8,433 nt of DNA from Treponema sp. Its GTDB lineage: Bacteria > Spirochaetota > Spirochaetia > Treponematales > Treponemataceae. The translations under genes were made by a program, and so were the position numbers. The stretch covers positions 1-8,433 of the forward strand of contig JAGABO010000103.1 in the NCBI GenBank assembly GCA_017614655.1, given 5' to 3'. Below, piece by piece: positions 1-6,513 of the stretch (its first letter is position 1; each line of letters opens with the position of its first letter). The notes beneath the pieces are model-generated. The model was given only the letters and a program-made list of their open reading frames with translations. It was not told the DNA's origin and ran no database searches.

Positions 1-420
1 TGCCATGTGCGAAAAGGTAATCTCATGAACCGAAAGCGCATATTTTTTCGTAACGAAAACCGGATCATATCTCCCGGCAATGCGTTCCTTTCCGACACGC
101 CTTTCGAGCTTAAGGAGCGTGTCTATGGAAGTGTCGATGTCCGGAACAAGAGGCTCAATGTCTTTTGAATAGGCAGTTATCGTATAAAAGAAATAAGTAT
201 TGAATTTGGAAGTAATTTCTTCCAGGCGCGGAAGAATGGGCGCATAGTTTTTTGAACAGAAGGTTACGCAGTCAACGACAGAAGGCGTCAAGTCATAGCG
301 CGTAACCGTTTCCGGATACAGGGGATTCCTTACATATACAAACCCTTTCTTAAAGCGTTCCAAAAGCCAGGGTGAGTAAAAATGAACTAAGTCTGTCCTT
401 CCGCCTGCATTTATTATCAT
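1..420 (-). CDS. DUF1848 family protein, N-terminal part (runs off left edge)
   Basis: This is an open frame of 140 codons with no stop, read leftward from the ATG at 420 and cut by the window edge. It starts MIINAGGRTDLVHFYSPWLL and continues with a VYVRNPLYP segment (about residues 29-37), VVDCVTFCSKNYAPILPRL (about 48-66), a TITAYSKDIEPLVP segment (about 80-93) and a GKERIAGRYDP segment (about 110-120). These are the characteristic N-terminal blocks of DUF1848 proteins (RTD near the start, VRNP, VVDC..F..KN, ITaYgKDiEP, WRYDP), recognised from memory. The family is usually around 300 residues. I recall a cysteine-rich C-terminal motif suggesting a metal or Fe-S centre, but that part lies outside the window. 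Biochemical function is unknown. The start is fixed by the conserved N-terminus, although no Shine-Dalgarno precedes it. It lies downstream of secA on the same strand, separated by hairpins. Confidence 0.85.
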   Translation of the reverse strand, partial: MIINAGGRTDLVHFYSPWLLERFKKGFVYVRNPLYPETVTRYDLTPSVVDCVTFCSKNYAPILPRLEEITSKFNTYFFYTITAYSKDIEPLVPDIDTSIDTLLKLERRVGKERIAGRYDPVFVTKKYALSVHEITFSHMA

Positions 421-423
421 GGT

Positions 424-446
424 AAAAAATCAGGAGGCTGCCTGAT
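424..446 (-). terminator. Probable Rho-independent terminator downstream of secA
   Basis: Read on the minus strand, the stem ATCAGG / CCTGAT (6 bp, 6-nt loop CAGCCT) is followed at once by a run of T (TTTTTT, sharing one base with the stem). It lies about 80 bp after the secA stop. The stem is short and of moderate GC, so efficiency is uncertain. It ends only four bases before the ATG of the DUF1848 gene, so it could instead act as an attenuator or translation-blocking hairpin for that gene. Confidence 0.5.
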
Positions 447-461
447 AAATTCTTGTACTGC

Positions 462-486
462 GGTCATTTCGACAAGCTCAATGACC
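462..486. repeat. REP-like palindrome in the secA/DUF1848 gap
   Basis: A perfect 7-bp inverted repeat, GGTCATT / AATGACC, encloses an 11-nt centre (TCGACAAGCTC). The motif GGTCATTgagcttgtcgaAATGACC resembles dispersed intergenic palindromes that I recall from several bacterial genomes. This is from memory and copy number cannot be judged here. It has no U-tract of its own, so it is not a classical terminator, though it could protect the secA mRNA 3' end. Confidence 0.5.
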
Positions 487-526
487 ACATCACGTAAACC
501 TATCAGTCAACCTCCAACATTCAATA

Positions 527-3334
527 TCAGCCGTTTCTTCCGTGGCAGAGCTTGTACTTCTTGCCGCTTCCGCACGGACACGGATCGTTTCTTCCTACCT
601 TAGGCATCGTACGCATGATCGTAACGTTCTGTCCCTGACGGCCGCTCTTCATTGCAGAGTTCTGTGCCCTCATCTGAGCTTCGCGTGCATTAAATGCCTG
701 CTGTGCTGCAGCTGCCTGTCCCTGAGGTGCAATTGCAGAACGTGCTTCTTCGTGCTGTGCGTTCATCTGCATCTGGCGCTGAGGAACTGCCCTCTGTGCA
801 CCTGCCGGCTGAATCTGAACCTTAACCTTAAAGATGCGGCTTGTAACTGCATCACGGATTTCGTCAAGCATTGCATCAAACTGGTTGAATCCGTCAATCT
901 TGTATTCGGTAAGCGGATTCTTTGAACCGTATGAACGGAGGTGAACTGCTTCACGAAGAGAATCAAGGAACTCAAGCTGGTCAAGCCACTTCTTGTCTAT
1001 GAGCTGTACGTACTGATAGCGGATGAACATGTTGAAGTTAGGCTTACCTACAAGCATTTCCTTTTCGGTAATGTCATTCTGAAGTAATGAAATAACGGAC
1101 TCTGCAGTAAGCTGGTCTTTTTCAAGAACAAGACCGTAGGTATTCTTAAGGGTTTCTGCAAGTGCACTTTCTGCAGCAGCCTTATTATGACGGCTTTCGG
1201 AAGCAAGGTTTGCAAAAAGGAATTCAACGTTTTCGCGTGCATTATCCATTACGCGGGTGCTTAAATCTTCATCAAAAAGAAGTTCATCACGCTGATCGTA
1301 AATAAACTTTCTCTGCTGATTCAATACATCATCGTAGTCAAGAAGGTTCTTACGGATTTCAAAGTTGCGCTCTTCTACTTTTCTCTGTGCACGTGCAATC
1401 GACTTGTTAAGCCACGGATGGTTAATCGGTTCACCCGGCTTCATACCTACGCTTCTCATGATGTTCTTCATGCGGTCTCCGCCAAAGAGGCGCATTAAAT
1501 CATCATCCATAGAAATATAGAACTTTGAACGTCCCGGGTCTCCCTGACGGCCAGAACGTCCGCGCAGCTGATTGTCTATACGGCGGCTTTCGTGGCGTTC
1601 AGAACCGATGACGTAGAGGCCGCCAAGGTTCTTGACTTCTTCGTAATCAGAAAGCCATTTTTCTTTTTCTATTGCAAGTGCTGCATCATACTGTTCCTGT
1701 GTAGCCTCGGTACCTGCACGTTTTCTTGCGCGCATTTCCGGAGAGCCGCCGAGCTTAATGTCGGTACCGCGTCCTGCCATGTTTGTAGCAACCGTAACGC
1801 TTCCCTTTGCACCGGCTTCTGCAATGATAACGGCTTCACGGGCGTGGTTCTTTGCGTTCAATACTTCGTGACGGATTCCTGCCCTTGTAAGGAGAGCCGA
1901 AAGATGTTCTGACTTTTCTACAGAAACCGTACCGATAAGAACCGGCTGTCCCTTTGCATGAACTTCCTTAACTTCCTTTACGATTGCATCCCATTTGTCG
2001 GCTTCGTTAAGGTAAACTTCATCGTTTTCGTCGATACGGGCAACAGGCTTGTTTGTAGGAATTGCAACGACTTCAAGTTCGTAAATCTTAGAAAATTCAA
2101 CTGCTTCTGTCTGAGCCGTACCGGTCATGCCCGAAAGCTTGTCGTACATGCGGAAGTAGTTCTGGAAAGTAATTGTTGCAAGAGTGCGGTTGCGCTGGGC
2201 AATCTTTAAATGTTCCTTTGCTTCGATAGCCTGATGGAGTCCGTCACCATAGCGGCGGCCTTCAAGAATACGTCCGGTAAATTCATCAACAATCTGAACC
2301 TGTCCGTCGCGTACAACGTAGTCAACGTCTTCTGCATAAAGAACGTGTGCGCGCAGTGCCTGAGTAAAGTAATGAACGAACTCGAAGTTCTGTTCGTCAA
2401 AAACAGTAGAGTCATCCGTTATAAGTTTATGCTGATGAAGGATGTCGTTGATTTTATTCATTCCCTTGTCGGTGAAGGAAATGCGCTTTGATTTTTCGTC
2501 TACTTTGTAGTCACCTTCGAGTTTTGCACGTTCTTCCGGAAGCATCTGAACTTCATCAGGATAGTCGTCAGTCTTAGGGTCTTTTTCCATTTCCTTAAAC
2601 TGATCAACGTACTTGTCTACTTCGTGATACTTGTATGTATCATCTTCGCCCTGTCCGGAAATGATGAGCGGAGTACGGGCTTCATCAATGAGGATGGAGT
2701 CAATTTCATCGACGATACAGAAATTAAAGCCGCGCTGAACCTTGCGCTTCGGATCTATCTGCATGTTATCGCGCAGGTAGTCAAAACCGAACTCGTTGTT
2801 TGTTCCGTAAGTAAGGTCACAGGCATAAGCTGCACGGCGGGCATCGTTATCCATGTTTGAAAGAATGCAGCCTACTGTCTGACCGAGGAATTTATAAACA
2901 CGGCCCATCCACTGGCTGTCGCGTTCTGCAAGGTAGTCGTTTACCGTTACGATGTGAACGCCTTTTCCGCTTAATGAATTAAGGTAAGCTGCGCATACGC
3001 ACATGAGGGTTTTACCTTCACCGGTTTTCATTTCGGTAATACGGCCGGAATTAAGTACAAGCGAACCCATAAGCTGACACGGATAAGCGCGTTCACCGAG
3101 AACACGGCGGGCAGCTTCACGGCCAAGAGCAAATGCATCAACTAAAATATCATCAAGGGTTTCGCCTTTTGCAAGACGGTCCTTTAAAATCTTTGTCTGT
3201 TCAGGAAACTGTTCATCTGTAAAACTCTGAGCCCAGTTTTCACGAGCTTCGATTGCAGCTACATAAGGCTTTAAAGCCTTAACATCGCGGTCATTTTTAG
3301 ACCCGAAAATCAACGTCAAAAACTTATCAAACAT
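527..3334 (-). CDS. secA: Preprotein translocase ATPase subunit SecA
   Basis: SecA is the cytoplasmic motor ATPase that binds SecYEG and pushes unfolded preproteins across the inner membrane. The product is 935 residues. Visible in order are Walker A MKTGEGKT (102-109), a Walker B VDEID segment (208-212) followed by [12 protein letters not shown], the preprotein cross-linking domain, [39 protein letters not shown], the second nucleotide-binding fold with [15 protein letters not shown] and [18 protein letters not shown], the helical wing and scaffold, then a Gln/Ala/Arg-rich linker. The tail ends with an intact zinc/SecB-binding motif [13 protein letters not shown] (ligands C919, C921, C930, H931). 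I chose the ATG at 3334 because the protein then begins [19 protein letters not shown], a normal SecA N-terminus. An in-frame ATG at 3394 would add 20 unconserved residues. There is no Shine-Dalgarno before 3334. The gene appears monocistronic and is divergent from the lipoprotein operon. Confidence 0.98.
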   Translation of the reverse strand: MFDKFLTLIFGSKNDRDVKALKPYVAAIEARENWAQSFTDEQFPEQTKILKDRLAKGETLDDILVDAFALGREAARRVLGERAYPCQLMGSLVLNSGRITEMKTGEGKTLMCVCAAYLNSLSGKGVHIVTVNDYLAERDSQWMGRVYKFLGQTVGCILSNMDNDARRAAYACDLTYGTNNEFGFDYLRDNMQIDPKRKVQRGFNFCIVDEIDSILIDEARTPLIISGQGEDDTYKYHEVDKYVDQFKEMEKDPKTDDYPDEVQMLPEERAKLEGDYKVDEKSKRISFTDKGMNKINDILHQHKLITDDSTVFDEQNFEFVHYFTQALRAHVLYAEDVDYVVRDGQVQIVDEFTGRILEGRRYGDGLHQAIEAKEHLKIAQRNRTLATITFQNYFRMYDKLSGMTGTAQTEAVEFSKIYELEVVAIPTNKPVARIDENDEVYLNEADKWDAIVKEVKEVHAKGQPVLIGTVSVEKSEHLSALLTRAGIRHEVLNAKNHAREAVIIAEAGAKGSVTVATNMAGRGTDIKLGGSPEMRARKRAGTEATQEQYDAALAIEKEKWLSDYEEVKNLGGLYVIGSERHESRRIDNQLRGRSGRQGDPGRSKFYISMDDDLMRLFGGDRMKNIMRSVGMKPGEPINHPWLNKSIARAQRKVEERNFEIRKNLLDYDDVLNQQRKFIYDQRDELLFDEDLSTRVMDNARENVEFLFANLASESRHNKAAAESALAETLKNTYGLVLEKDQLTAESVISLLQNDITEKEMLVGKPNFNMFIRYQYVQLIDKKWLDQLEFLDSLREAVHLRSYGSKNPLTEYKIDGFNQFDAMLDEIRDAVTSRIFKVKVQIQPAGAQRAVPQRQMQMNAQHEEARSAIAPQGQAAAAQQAFNAREAQMRAQNSAMKSGRQGQNVTIMRTMPKVGRNDPCPCGSGKKYKLCHGRNG

Positions 3335-3342
3335 AATAGAAG

Positions 3343-3371
3343 ATAATACTGATTTTTCGACGATTTTACAA
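3343..3371 (-). promoter_or_regulatory. Candidate secA promoter (sigma-70 type), possibly leaderless
   Basis: On the minus strand TTGTAA (3371-3366) and TATTAT (3348-3343) are separated by exactly 17 bp, matching 4/6 and 5/6 of the sigma-70 consensus. Only 8 nt separate the -10 box from the secA ATG, so transcription would begin within about 2 nt of the start codon. The region is AT-rich, so a chance match is possible. Looser alternatives exist further upstream around TTGAGG and TTTACA. Confidence 0.4.
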
Positions 3372-3461
3372 TAGAATAATAAAAATAACCTCAAACATAC
3401 AATATTTCTTTATCTGTAAAACATCTTCCGGCCAGTTTTATATCTTCTCATGTTTTCCCTA

Positions 3462-3490
3462 TTGCAAATACCGCTTTTATTCAATATTCT
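3462..3490 (+). promoter_or_regulatory. Candidate promoter of the five-gene envelope operon
   Basis: TTGCAA (3462-3467) and TATTCT (3485-3490) are spaced by exactly 17 bp, each matching 4/6 of the sigma-70 consensus. The -10 box ends 6 nt before the ATG at 3497, placing the expected transcription start at or next to the A of the ATG. No Shine-Dalgarno lies upstream, which fits leaderless initiation. Chance matches are possible in such AT-rich DNA. Confidence 0.4.
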
Positions 3491-3496
3491 TAATAT

Positions 3497-4729
3497 ATGG
3501 AATTAAAAAGTTTTGCCGCACTTTTTGCTGCGGGGACTGCATATATACTTTTACCGCTAAACTTTACTTCGTGTTCAAAAGATCAGATTGTTTCAAACAT
3601 CACGAATGAACGACTCTTTACACTTGAATACGGAAACTTCGAAGACGAACTTAATGTTTTTGACATTGCAGAAACCGGAACAATCAACACAAGCATTGCC
3701 ATGCAGGACGGTTTCTTTTTTATCGCAAACGGTGAAGCAAAAAAAATCATGGAGATGAACAGCTACGGAGACCTTCTGAACATTCTCTACAACGACGAAA
3801 CAAATCCGCGCCCGACAGCTTCCATGGACAGTCAGGCTGTAAACAGCACAAGAAAATCCGCAGCCTACCCTTTTAACGAAATATCGCGCATTGCAGTTGA
3901 TTCAAGAAAGTATCTTTACGTAACGGACACTCTTCCGCCGGAACGCCGGGAGACAGATGCAAAGACTTCTCAGATTTTAAGCCGTATCGTACTCCGTTTT
4001 GATGACAACGGAAACTTCATAGACTACATAGGACAGCAGGGACCGGGAGGAACTCCTTTTCCGTATATTGATTCAATTTATGCAACAGACAAGGGTGAAC
4101 TTGTTGTAGTGTGCACATCCGGAAAACAAAAGTGCATCTGGTGGTATTCTAAGGAAGGCTTTCCCGTTCACACGATTTCTGTTTCTGATGCAAACATCCC
4201 GAATCCTTTTGCAGATGAAAAAACAGACGCCTTCCTTTCCATCGAAAACATCGTCTGTGACTACAGGGCCCGCATTCTTTATTTAAAGGTCGACTACTTT
4301 ACAAGCTTTGTTGATGAAGCAAGCCGCGTTCAGTCGGGAATAAACTACGCAGGAACTTACCTCTATCCTTTTTATGTAGAAAGCGAACTGCTTGGAAAAC
4401 CGATGGAGATTCCTTCTTACACGGAAGAAGTTACCGAGGAATTTTCAAAACAGACTTATGAAATTCCGTATGACTTTCTGGGAGTCACTGCAAACGGCTG
4501 GCTTTTCTTTATCATAAGTACGGAAGACGGTTTAAGCATTCAGATGGTTCAGCTTGACGGTCAGCGCATCTTAAAGAGAAACCTTCCCCTGGACAGAAAA
4601 AACTGCCTCTTTTACGCACTCAGTTTAAGCAGCAGGGGAATCATTTCTTCACTGATTGTAAAGCCGGAAAATGCCGAAATAAGCTGGTGGAGGACAGACT
4701 CCCTCATTCAGGCAGTAATCAAAAATTAA
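3497..4729 (+). CDS. Beta-propeller-like lipoprotein (LIC_12708-like), first gene of operon
   Basis: A 410-residue exported protein. The N-terminus has Lys4, a hydrophobic stretch (about 5-21) and a lipobox-like FTSC with the candidate lipidated cysteine at position 26, so it is probably an envelope lipoprotein. The body has repeated beta-rich segments of the type ISRIAVDSRKYLYVTD (129-144), VLRFDDNGNFIDYIG (165-179), IDSIYATDKGELVVV (191-205) and IWWYSKEGFPVHTI (214-227). These resemble NHL or six-bladed propeller strands, in which a residue or ligand track is read out blade by blade. From memory it resembles the spirochaetal LIC_12708 family, whose function is unknown; this is not verified. 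The ATG is preceded by no Shine-Dalgarno but sits just after a -10-like box. The next gene begins 12 bp after the stop, so this gene probably leads an operon running to 6498. Confidence 0.8.
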   Translation: MELKSFAALFAAGTAYILLPLNFTSCSKDQIVSNITNERLFTLEYGNFEDELNVFDIAETGTINTSIAMQDGFFFIANGEAKKIMEMNSYGDLLNILYNDETNPRPTASMDSQAVNSTRKSAAYPFNEISRIAVDSRKYLYVTDTLPPERRETDAKTSQILSRIVLRFDDNGNFIDYIGQQGPGGTPFPYIDSIYATDKGELVVVCTSGKQKCIWWYSKEGFPVHTISVSDANIPNPFADEKTDAFLSIENIVCDYRARILYLKVDYFTSFVDEASRVQSGINYAGTYLYPFYVESELLGKPMEIPSYTEEVTEEFSKQTYEIPYDFLGVTANGWLFFIISTEDGLSIQMVQLDGQRILKRNLPLDRKNCLFYALSLSSRGIISSLIVKPENAEISWWRTDSLIQAVIKN

Positions 4730-4741
4730 CCGGAAAAAGCA

Positions 4742-5311
4742 ATGGATTTTGGAAAAGACGGCTACAGCGAAGAAGAAAAAGAATCTCCGGTTTTTCATTA
4801 CAAACAGGGAGACTTCCGAAAAAGAGAAGACGTAAAGCTCAGGGAACTTGCACTGGGAATAAATCAGCCCAAACGCGGACTTTTCCGTTCGCTTGTAAAT
4901 ACCCGCGGAAACCGCTTTATGTTTTTTACACTCATTGCAGTAACCGTTCTCTGTTTTACAATCGGCTTTTTAAGTTCTTCCCGCGAAACCTCGACTTTAA
5001 AAAATACAAAGCTTTCACTTTCTTCATTTTCTTTTGAAGACGGAGTATATGTTACCCTGGAGTTTTCTCCTTCAAAAAAATCAGACAAGCCCGCAGTCAA
5101 TGATTTTAATATTGAATTCCGGGCTGTAAACAAAGAAAAAGCAGTGTGTGAAAAATCAGAACAGTTTTATGTCTATGAAAATAAAAAGGGCGGAGACAAA
5201 AGTTATATCTACCAAAAGTTTAAGGATTATGATATTATTAAAGTTGAATGTGAAGTTTCCGCTGATGATGAAACCGTTATTCTGGAATCGTCAGTAGTTC
5301 ATAAGCGGTAA
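4742..5311 (+). CDS. Single-pass membrane protein of unknown function
   Basis: I do not recognise this family. The 189-residue product has a charged N-terminal part (1-58, rich in Lys, Arg, Glu and Asp), one strong transmembrane helix at about 60-79 (MFFTLIAVTVLCFTIGFLSS), and a hydrophilic C-terminal domain of about 110 residues with alternating beta-type patterns (for example LSSFSFEDGVYVTLEF at about 93-108). The Arg/Lys-rich flank before the helix suggests an N-in, C-out topology, with the C-terminal domain in the periplasm. The start is supported by CCGGAAAAAGCA just upstream, a weak GGA-type ribosome site. It sits 12 bp after the propeller lipoprotein gene and 14 bp before the next gene, so co-expression is likely. 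It could be a partner or anchor for the lipoprotein; this is only inferred from position. Confidence 0.75.
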   Translation: MDFGKDGYSEEEKESPVFHYKQGDFRKREDVKLRELALGINQPKRGLFRSLVNTRGNRFMFFTLIAVTVLCFTIGFLSSSRETSTLKNTKLSLSSFSFEDGVYVTLEFSPSKKSDKPAVNDFNIEFRAVNKEKAVCEKSEQFYVYENKKGGDKSYIYQKFKDYDIIKVECEVSADDETVILESSVVHKR

Positions 5312-5325
5312 ATACGGAGTTTTTT

Positions 5326-5751
5326 ATGGTTCAGTTTTATTTTCTTGCAGTAGTGTGCAATCTCCTCGGAGCTCTCTTTCTTATTTCGGGGAAAAATCTT
5401 TCATCATACGACGAAACAGATGATGAAAAAAAAGGTACACTCACAGGCATTCCTCTGATTGATGACCTTCCGGTAAGACTTACGGTAGGCCTCATAACTC
5501 TTTTTACAGGAATCATAAAACTTCTCTCACCCTTCTCCGGCATTCCGGTTTTTGGTGACCTCATTCCGGCTCTTGCCTGTCTTATGTGCGGAACGAGTCT
5601 CTTACTTGAATACTACGCAGCAAAAACTTCACCGGACAACGTAAGCGAATCTGTAATGAACTTTTTTGTCGGTTCAAGAAAAATTACCGGCTTTGCATGT
5701 CTTGCAACGGCAGCACTTCACTTTATTATGCCGCAGGTAATTCTTCTCTAG
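5326..5751 (+). CDS. Small multi-pass membrane protein of unknown function
   Basis: A 141-residue hydrophobic protein with about four membrane helices: 3-21, 50-68, 76-97 and 118-138. A short acidic/basic hydrophilic loop (about 22-42, DETDDEKK) separates the first two. Glycine- and proline-containing turns (SPFSGIPVFGD, about 68-78) lie between helices 2 and 3. No catalytic motif or transporter signature is visible and I do not recognise the family. A good Shine-Dalgarno (CGGAG, 6 nt before the ATG) supports the start. Spacing is 14 bp from the preceding gene and 13 bp to the Nudix gene, placing it in the middle of the operon. Confidence 0.75.
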   Translation: MVQFYFLAVVCNLLGALFLISGKNLSSYDETDDEKKGTLTGIPLIDDLPVRLTVGLITLFTGIIKLLSPFSGIPVFGDLIPALACLMCGTSLLLEYYAAKTSPDNVSESVMNFFVGSRKITGFACLATAALHFIMPQVILL

Positions 5752-5764
5752 GAACGCCTTAAAA

Positions 5765-6175
5765 ATGAAAAAAATCTCTGTTGCCTGTATTGCCGTAGAA
5801 AACGGAAAAGTTCTGATTGCAAAAAGAATCCAAAAAGGTCAGATGGGCGGACGATGGGAATTCCCCGGCGGAAAAAACGAAGATGGTGAATCAGAAGAAG
5901 AAACCTGCATCCGCGAAATGAACGAAGAGTTCGGCATAAAAGTTGAATGCGGAAAGCTTATTACAGAAGGAAGTTTTTTTCATAATGACAGCGAGATTAC
6001 CCTCAGGGCACACTTTATAAAAGTTCCCAGAACAGATTCCTATACTTTAACAGAACACACCGAATACAAATGGGTTAATCCCGAAGAAATAAAGAACCTT
6101 AACTTTGTTGATTCAGACCTCTTGATTTATCCTAAGGTTTTGGAATATATAAAAAACTCTGGAGAAGCTGAATGA
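5765..6175 (+). CDS. MutT-like Nudix hydrolase, (deoxy)nucleoside triphosphate pyrophosphohydrolase
   Basis: A 136-residue Nudix enzyme expected to hydrolyse oxidised or non-canonical nucleoside triphosphates to the monophosphate plus pyrophosphate, keeping mutagenic bases out of DNA. The Nudix box is perfect: G36-x5-E42-x7-R50-E51-M52-x-E54-E55-x-G57-I58, where the Glu residues bind the catalytic Mg2+. The preceding GRWEFPGGK and the length close to E. coli MutT (129 aa) point to the MutT/NudG branch rather than to ADP-ribose or diadenosine hydrolases. Near the C-terminus NFVDSD has Asp where MutT has the base-contacting Asn, as I recall for NudG-like enzymes, so 8-oxo-dGTP specificity is not assured. 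The start follows a weak GGAA site. The stop overlaps the next start (ATGA), suggesting translational coupling. It is the only non-envelope product in this operon. Confidence 0.92.
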   Translation: MKKISVACIAVENGKVLIAKRIQKGQMGGRWEFPGGKNEDGESEEETCIREMNEEFGIKVECGKLITEGSFFHNDSEITLRAHFIKVPRTDSYTLTEHTEYKWVNPEEIKNLNFVDSDLLIYPKVLEYIKNSGEAE

Positions 6176-6498
6176 AAAAACTTCTTTTTGTCCTTGTAAC
6201 AGTTTTTTCCTTTTTTTCATGTACCGGAAGAAACCATATAAACATATCTATAAATAAAGATTACGCAATTGAACCGGGCACAAAGTGGGCACGAATCAAG
6301 GAACCGCTTGCCTCTTATAAACGCGAAGCCGATTTCGAAAGCGAAACAGTTGCAGGCGGAAGAAAAGGTGAAATAGAAATGATCAGGGGACTTTCCAGAA
6401 ACAAAGGAAACACCTGGTATCTTCTTGAAAAAGGCTGGCTTAGCGACGAAAGTGTAGATGTTTATTCAAACTACCTTCGCGCAAAAAACTCAAATTAA
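6172..6498 (+). CDS. Small lipoprotein with SH3-like (SH3b) domain
   Basis: A 108-residue exported protein: MKK, a hydrophobic core (LLFVLVTVFSFF) and a lipobox-like FFSC, with C17 the likely lipidated cysteine. Residues about 39-102 follow the layout of bacterial SH3b domains: a variable strand with WARIKEPLASYK, a KGEIEMIRG strand, NTWYLLEKGWLSDESV resembling the usual W-Y-V..G.GW/Y-V motif, and a terminal NYLRA. Such domains often bind peptidoglycan or cell-wall peptides. The assignment rests on pattern alone and is moderate. The start codon overlaps the Nudix stop by four bases, and GGAG lies within the end of that gene, so the two are probably translationally coupled. It ends the plus-strand operon. 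Confidence 0.75.
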   Translation: MKKLLFVLVTVFSFFSCTGRNHINISINKDYAIEPGTKWARIKEPLASYKREADFESETVAGGRKGEIEMIRGLSRNKGNTWYLLEKGWLSDESVDVYSNYLRAKNSN

Positions 6499-6513
6499 AA
6501 TTTACTCTTAAAA

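Larger units (their letters stand above)
3335..3496. other. Divergent intergenic region between secA and the lipoprotein operon
   Basis: These 162 bp are AT-rich and carry no gene of their own. They hold outward-facing promoter candidates for both flanking genes. No Shine-Dalgarno is seen ahead of either start codon, and I see no convincing riboswitch or GC-rich hairpin. Confidence 0.6.

Noticed and set aside
464..490. Eight-residue leader-peptide-like frame (ATG TGG TCA ... TGA) on the minus strand before the DUF1848 gene, with GGAGG upstream at 511-516
   Set aside because: The GGAGG is about 20 nt from the ATG, too far to be a functional site, and the frame coincides with the palindrome, so it is probably chance.
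542..925. Plus-strand open frame of 127 codons opposite the secA 3' end
   Set aside because: It is antisense to a certain gene, Cys/Leu-rich without domain character, and lacks a credible ribosome site. It is a composition artefact of the secA codons.
1592..2860. Several plus-strand open frames (1592-1912, 1958-2209, 2210-2491, 2624-2860) inside secA
   Set aside because: They are all antisense to secA, Cys-, Phe- and Val-rich, with no recognisable protein features.
3335..3394. Upstream in-frame ATG at 3394 that would lengthen SecA to 955 residues
   Set aside because: The added 20 residues ([10 protein letters not shown]...) do not look like a SecA N-terminus, which normally starts at [12 protein letters not shown]. 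The extension would also read through the promoter-like region.
4687..5037. Arg/Lys-rich plus-strand frame spanning the 4729/4742 junction
   Set aside because: It overlaps two better supported genes in another frame and has no domain pattern.
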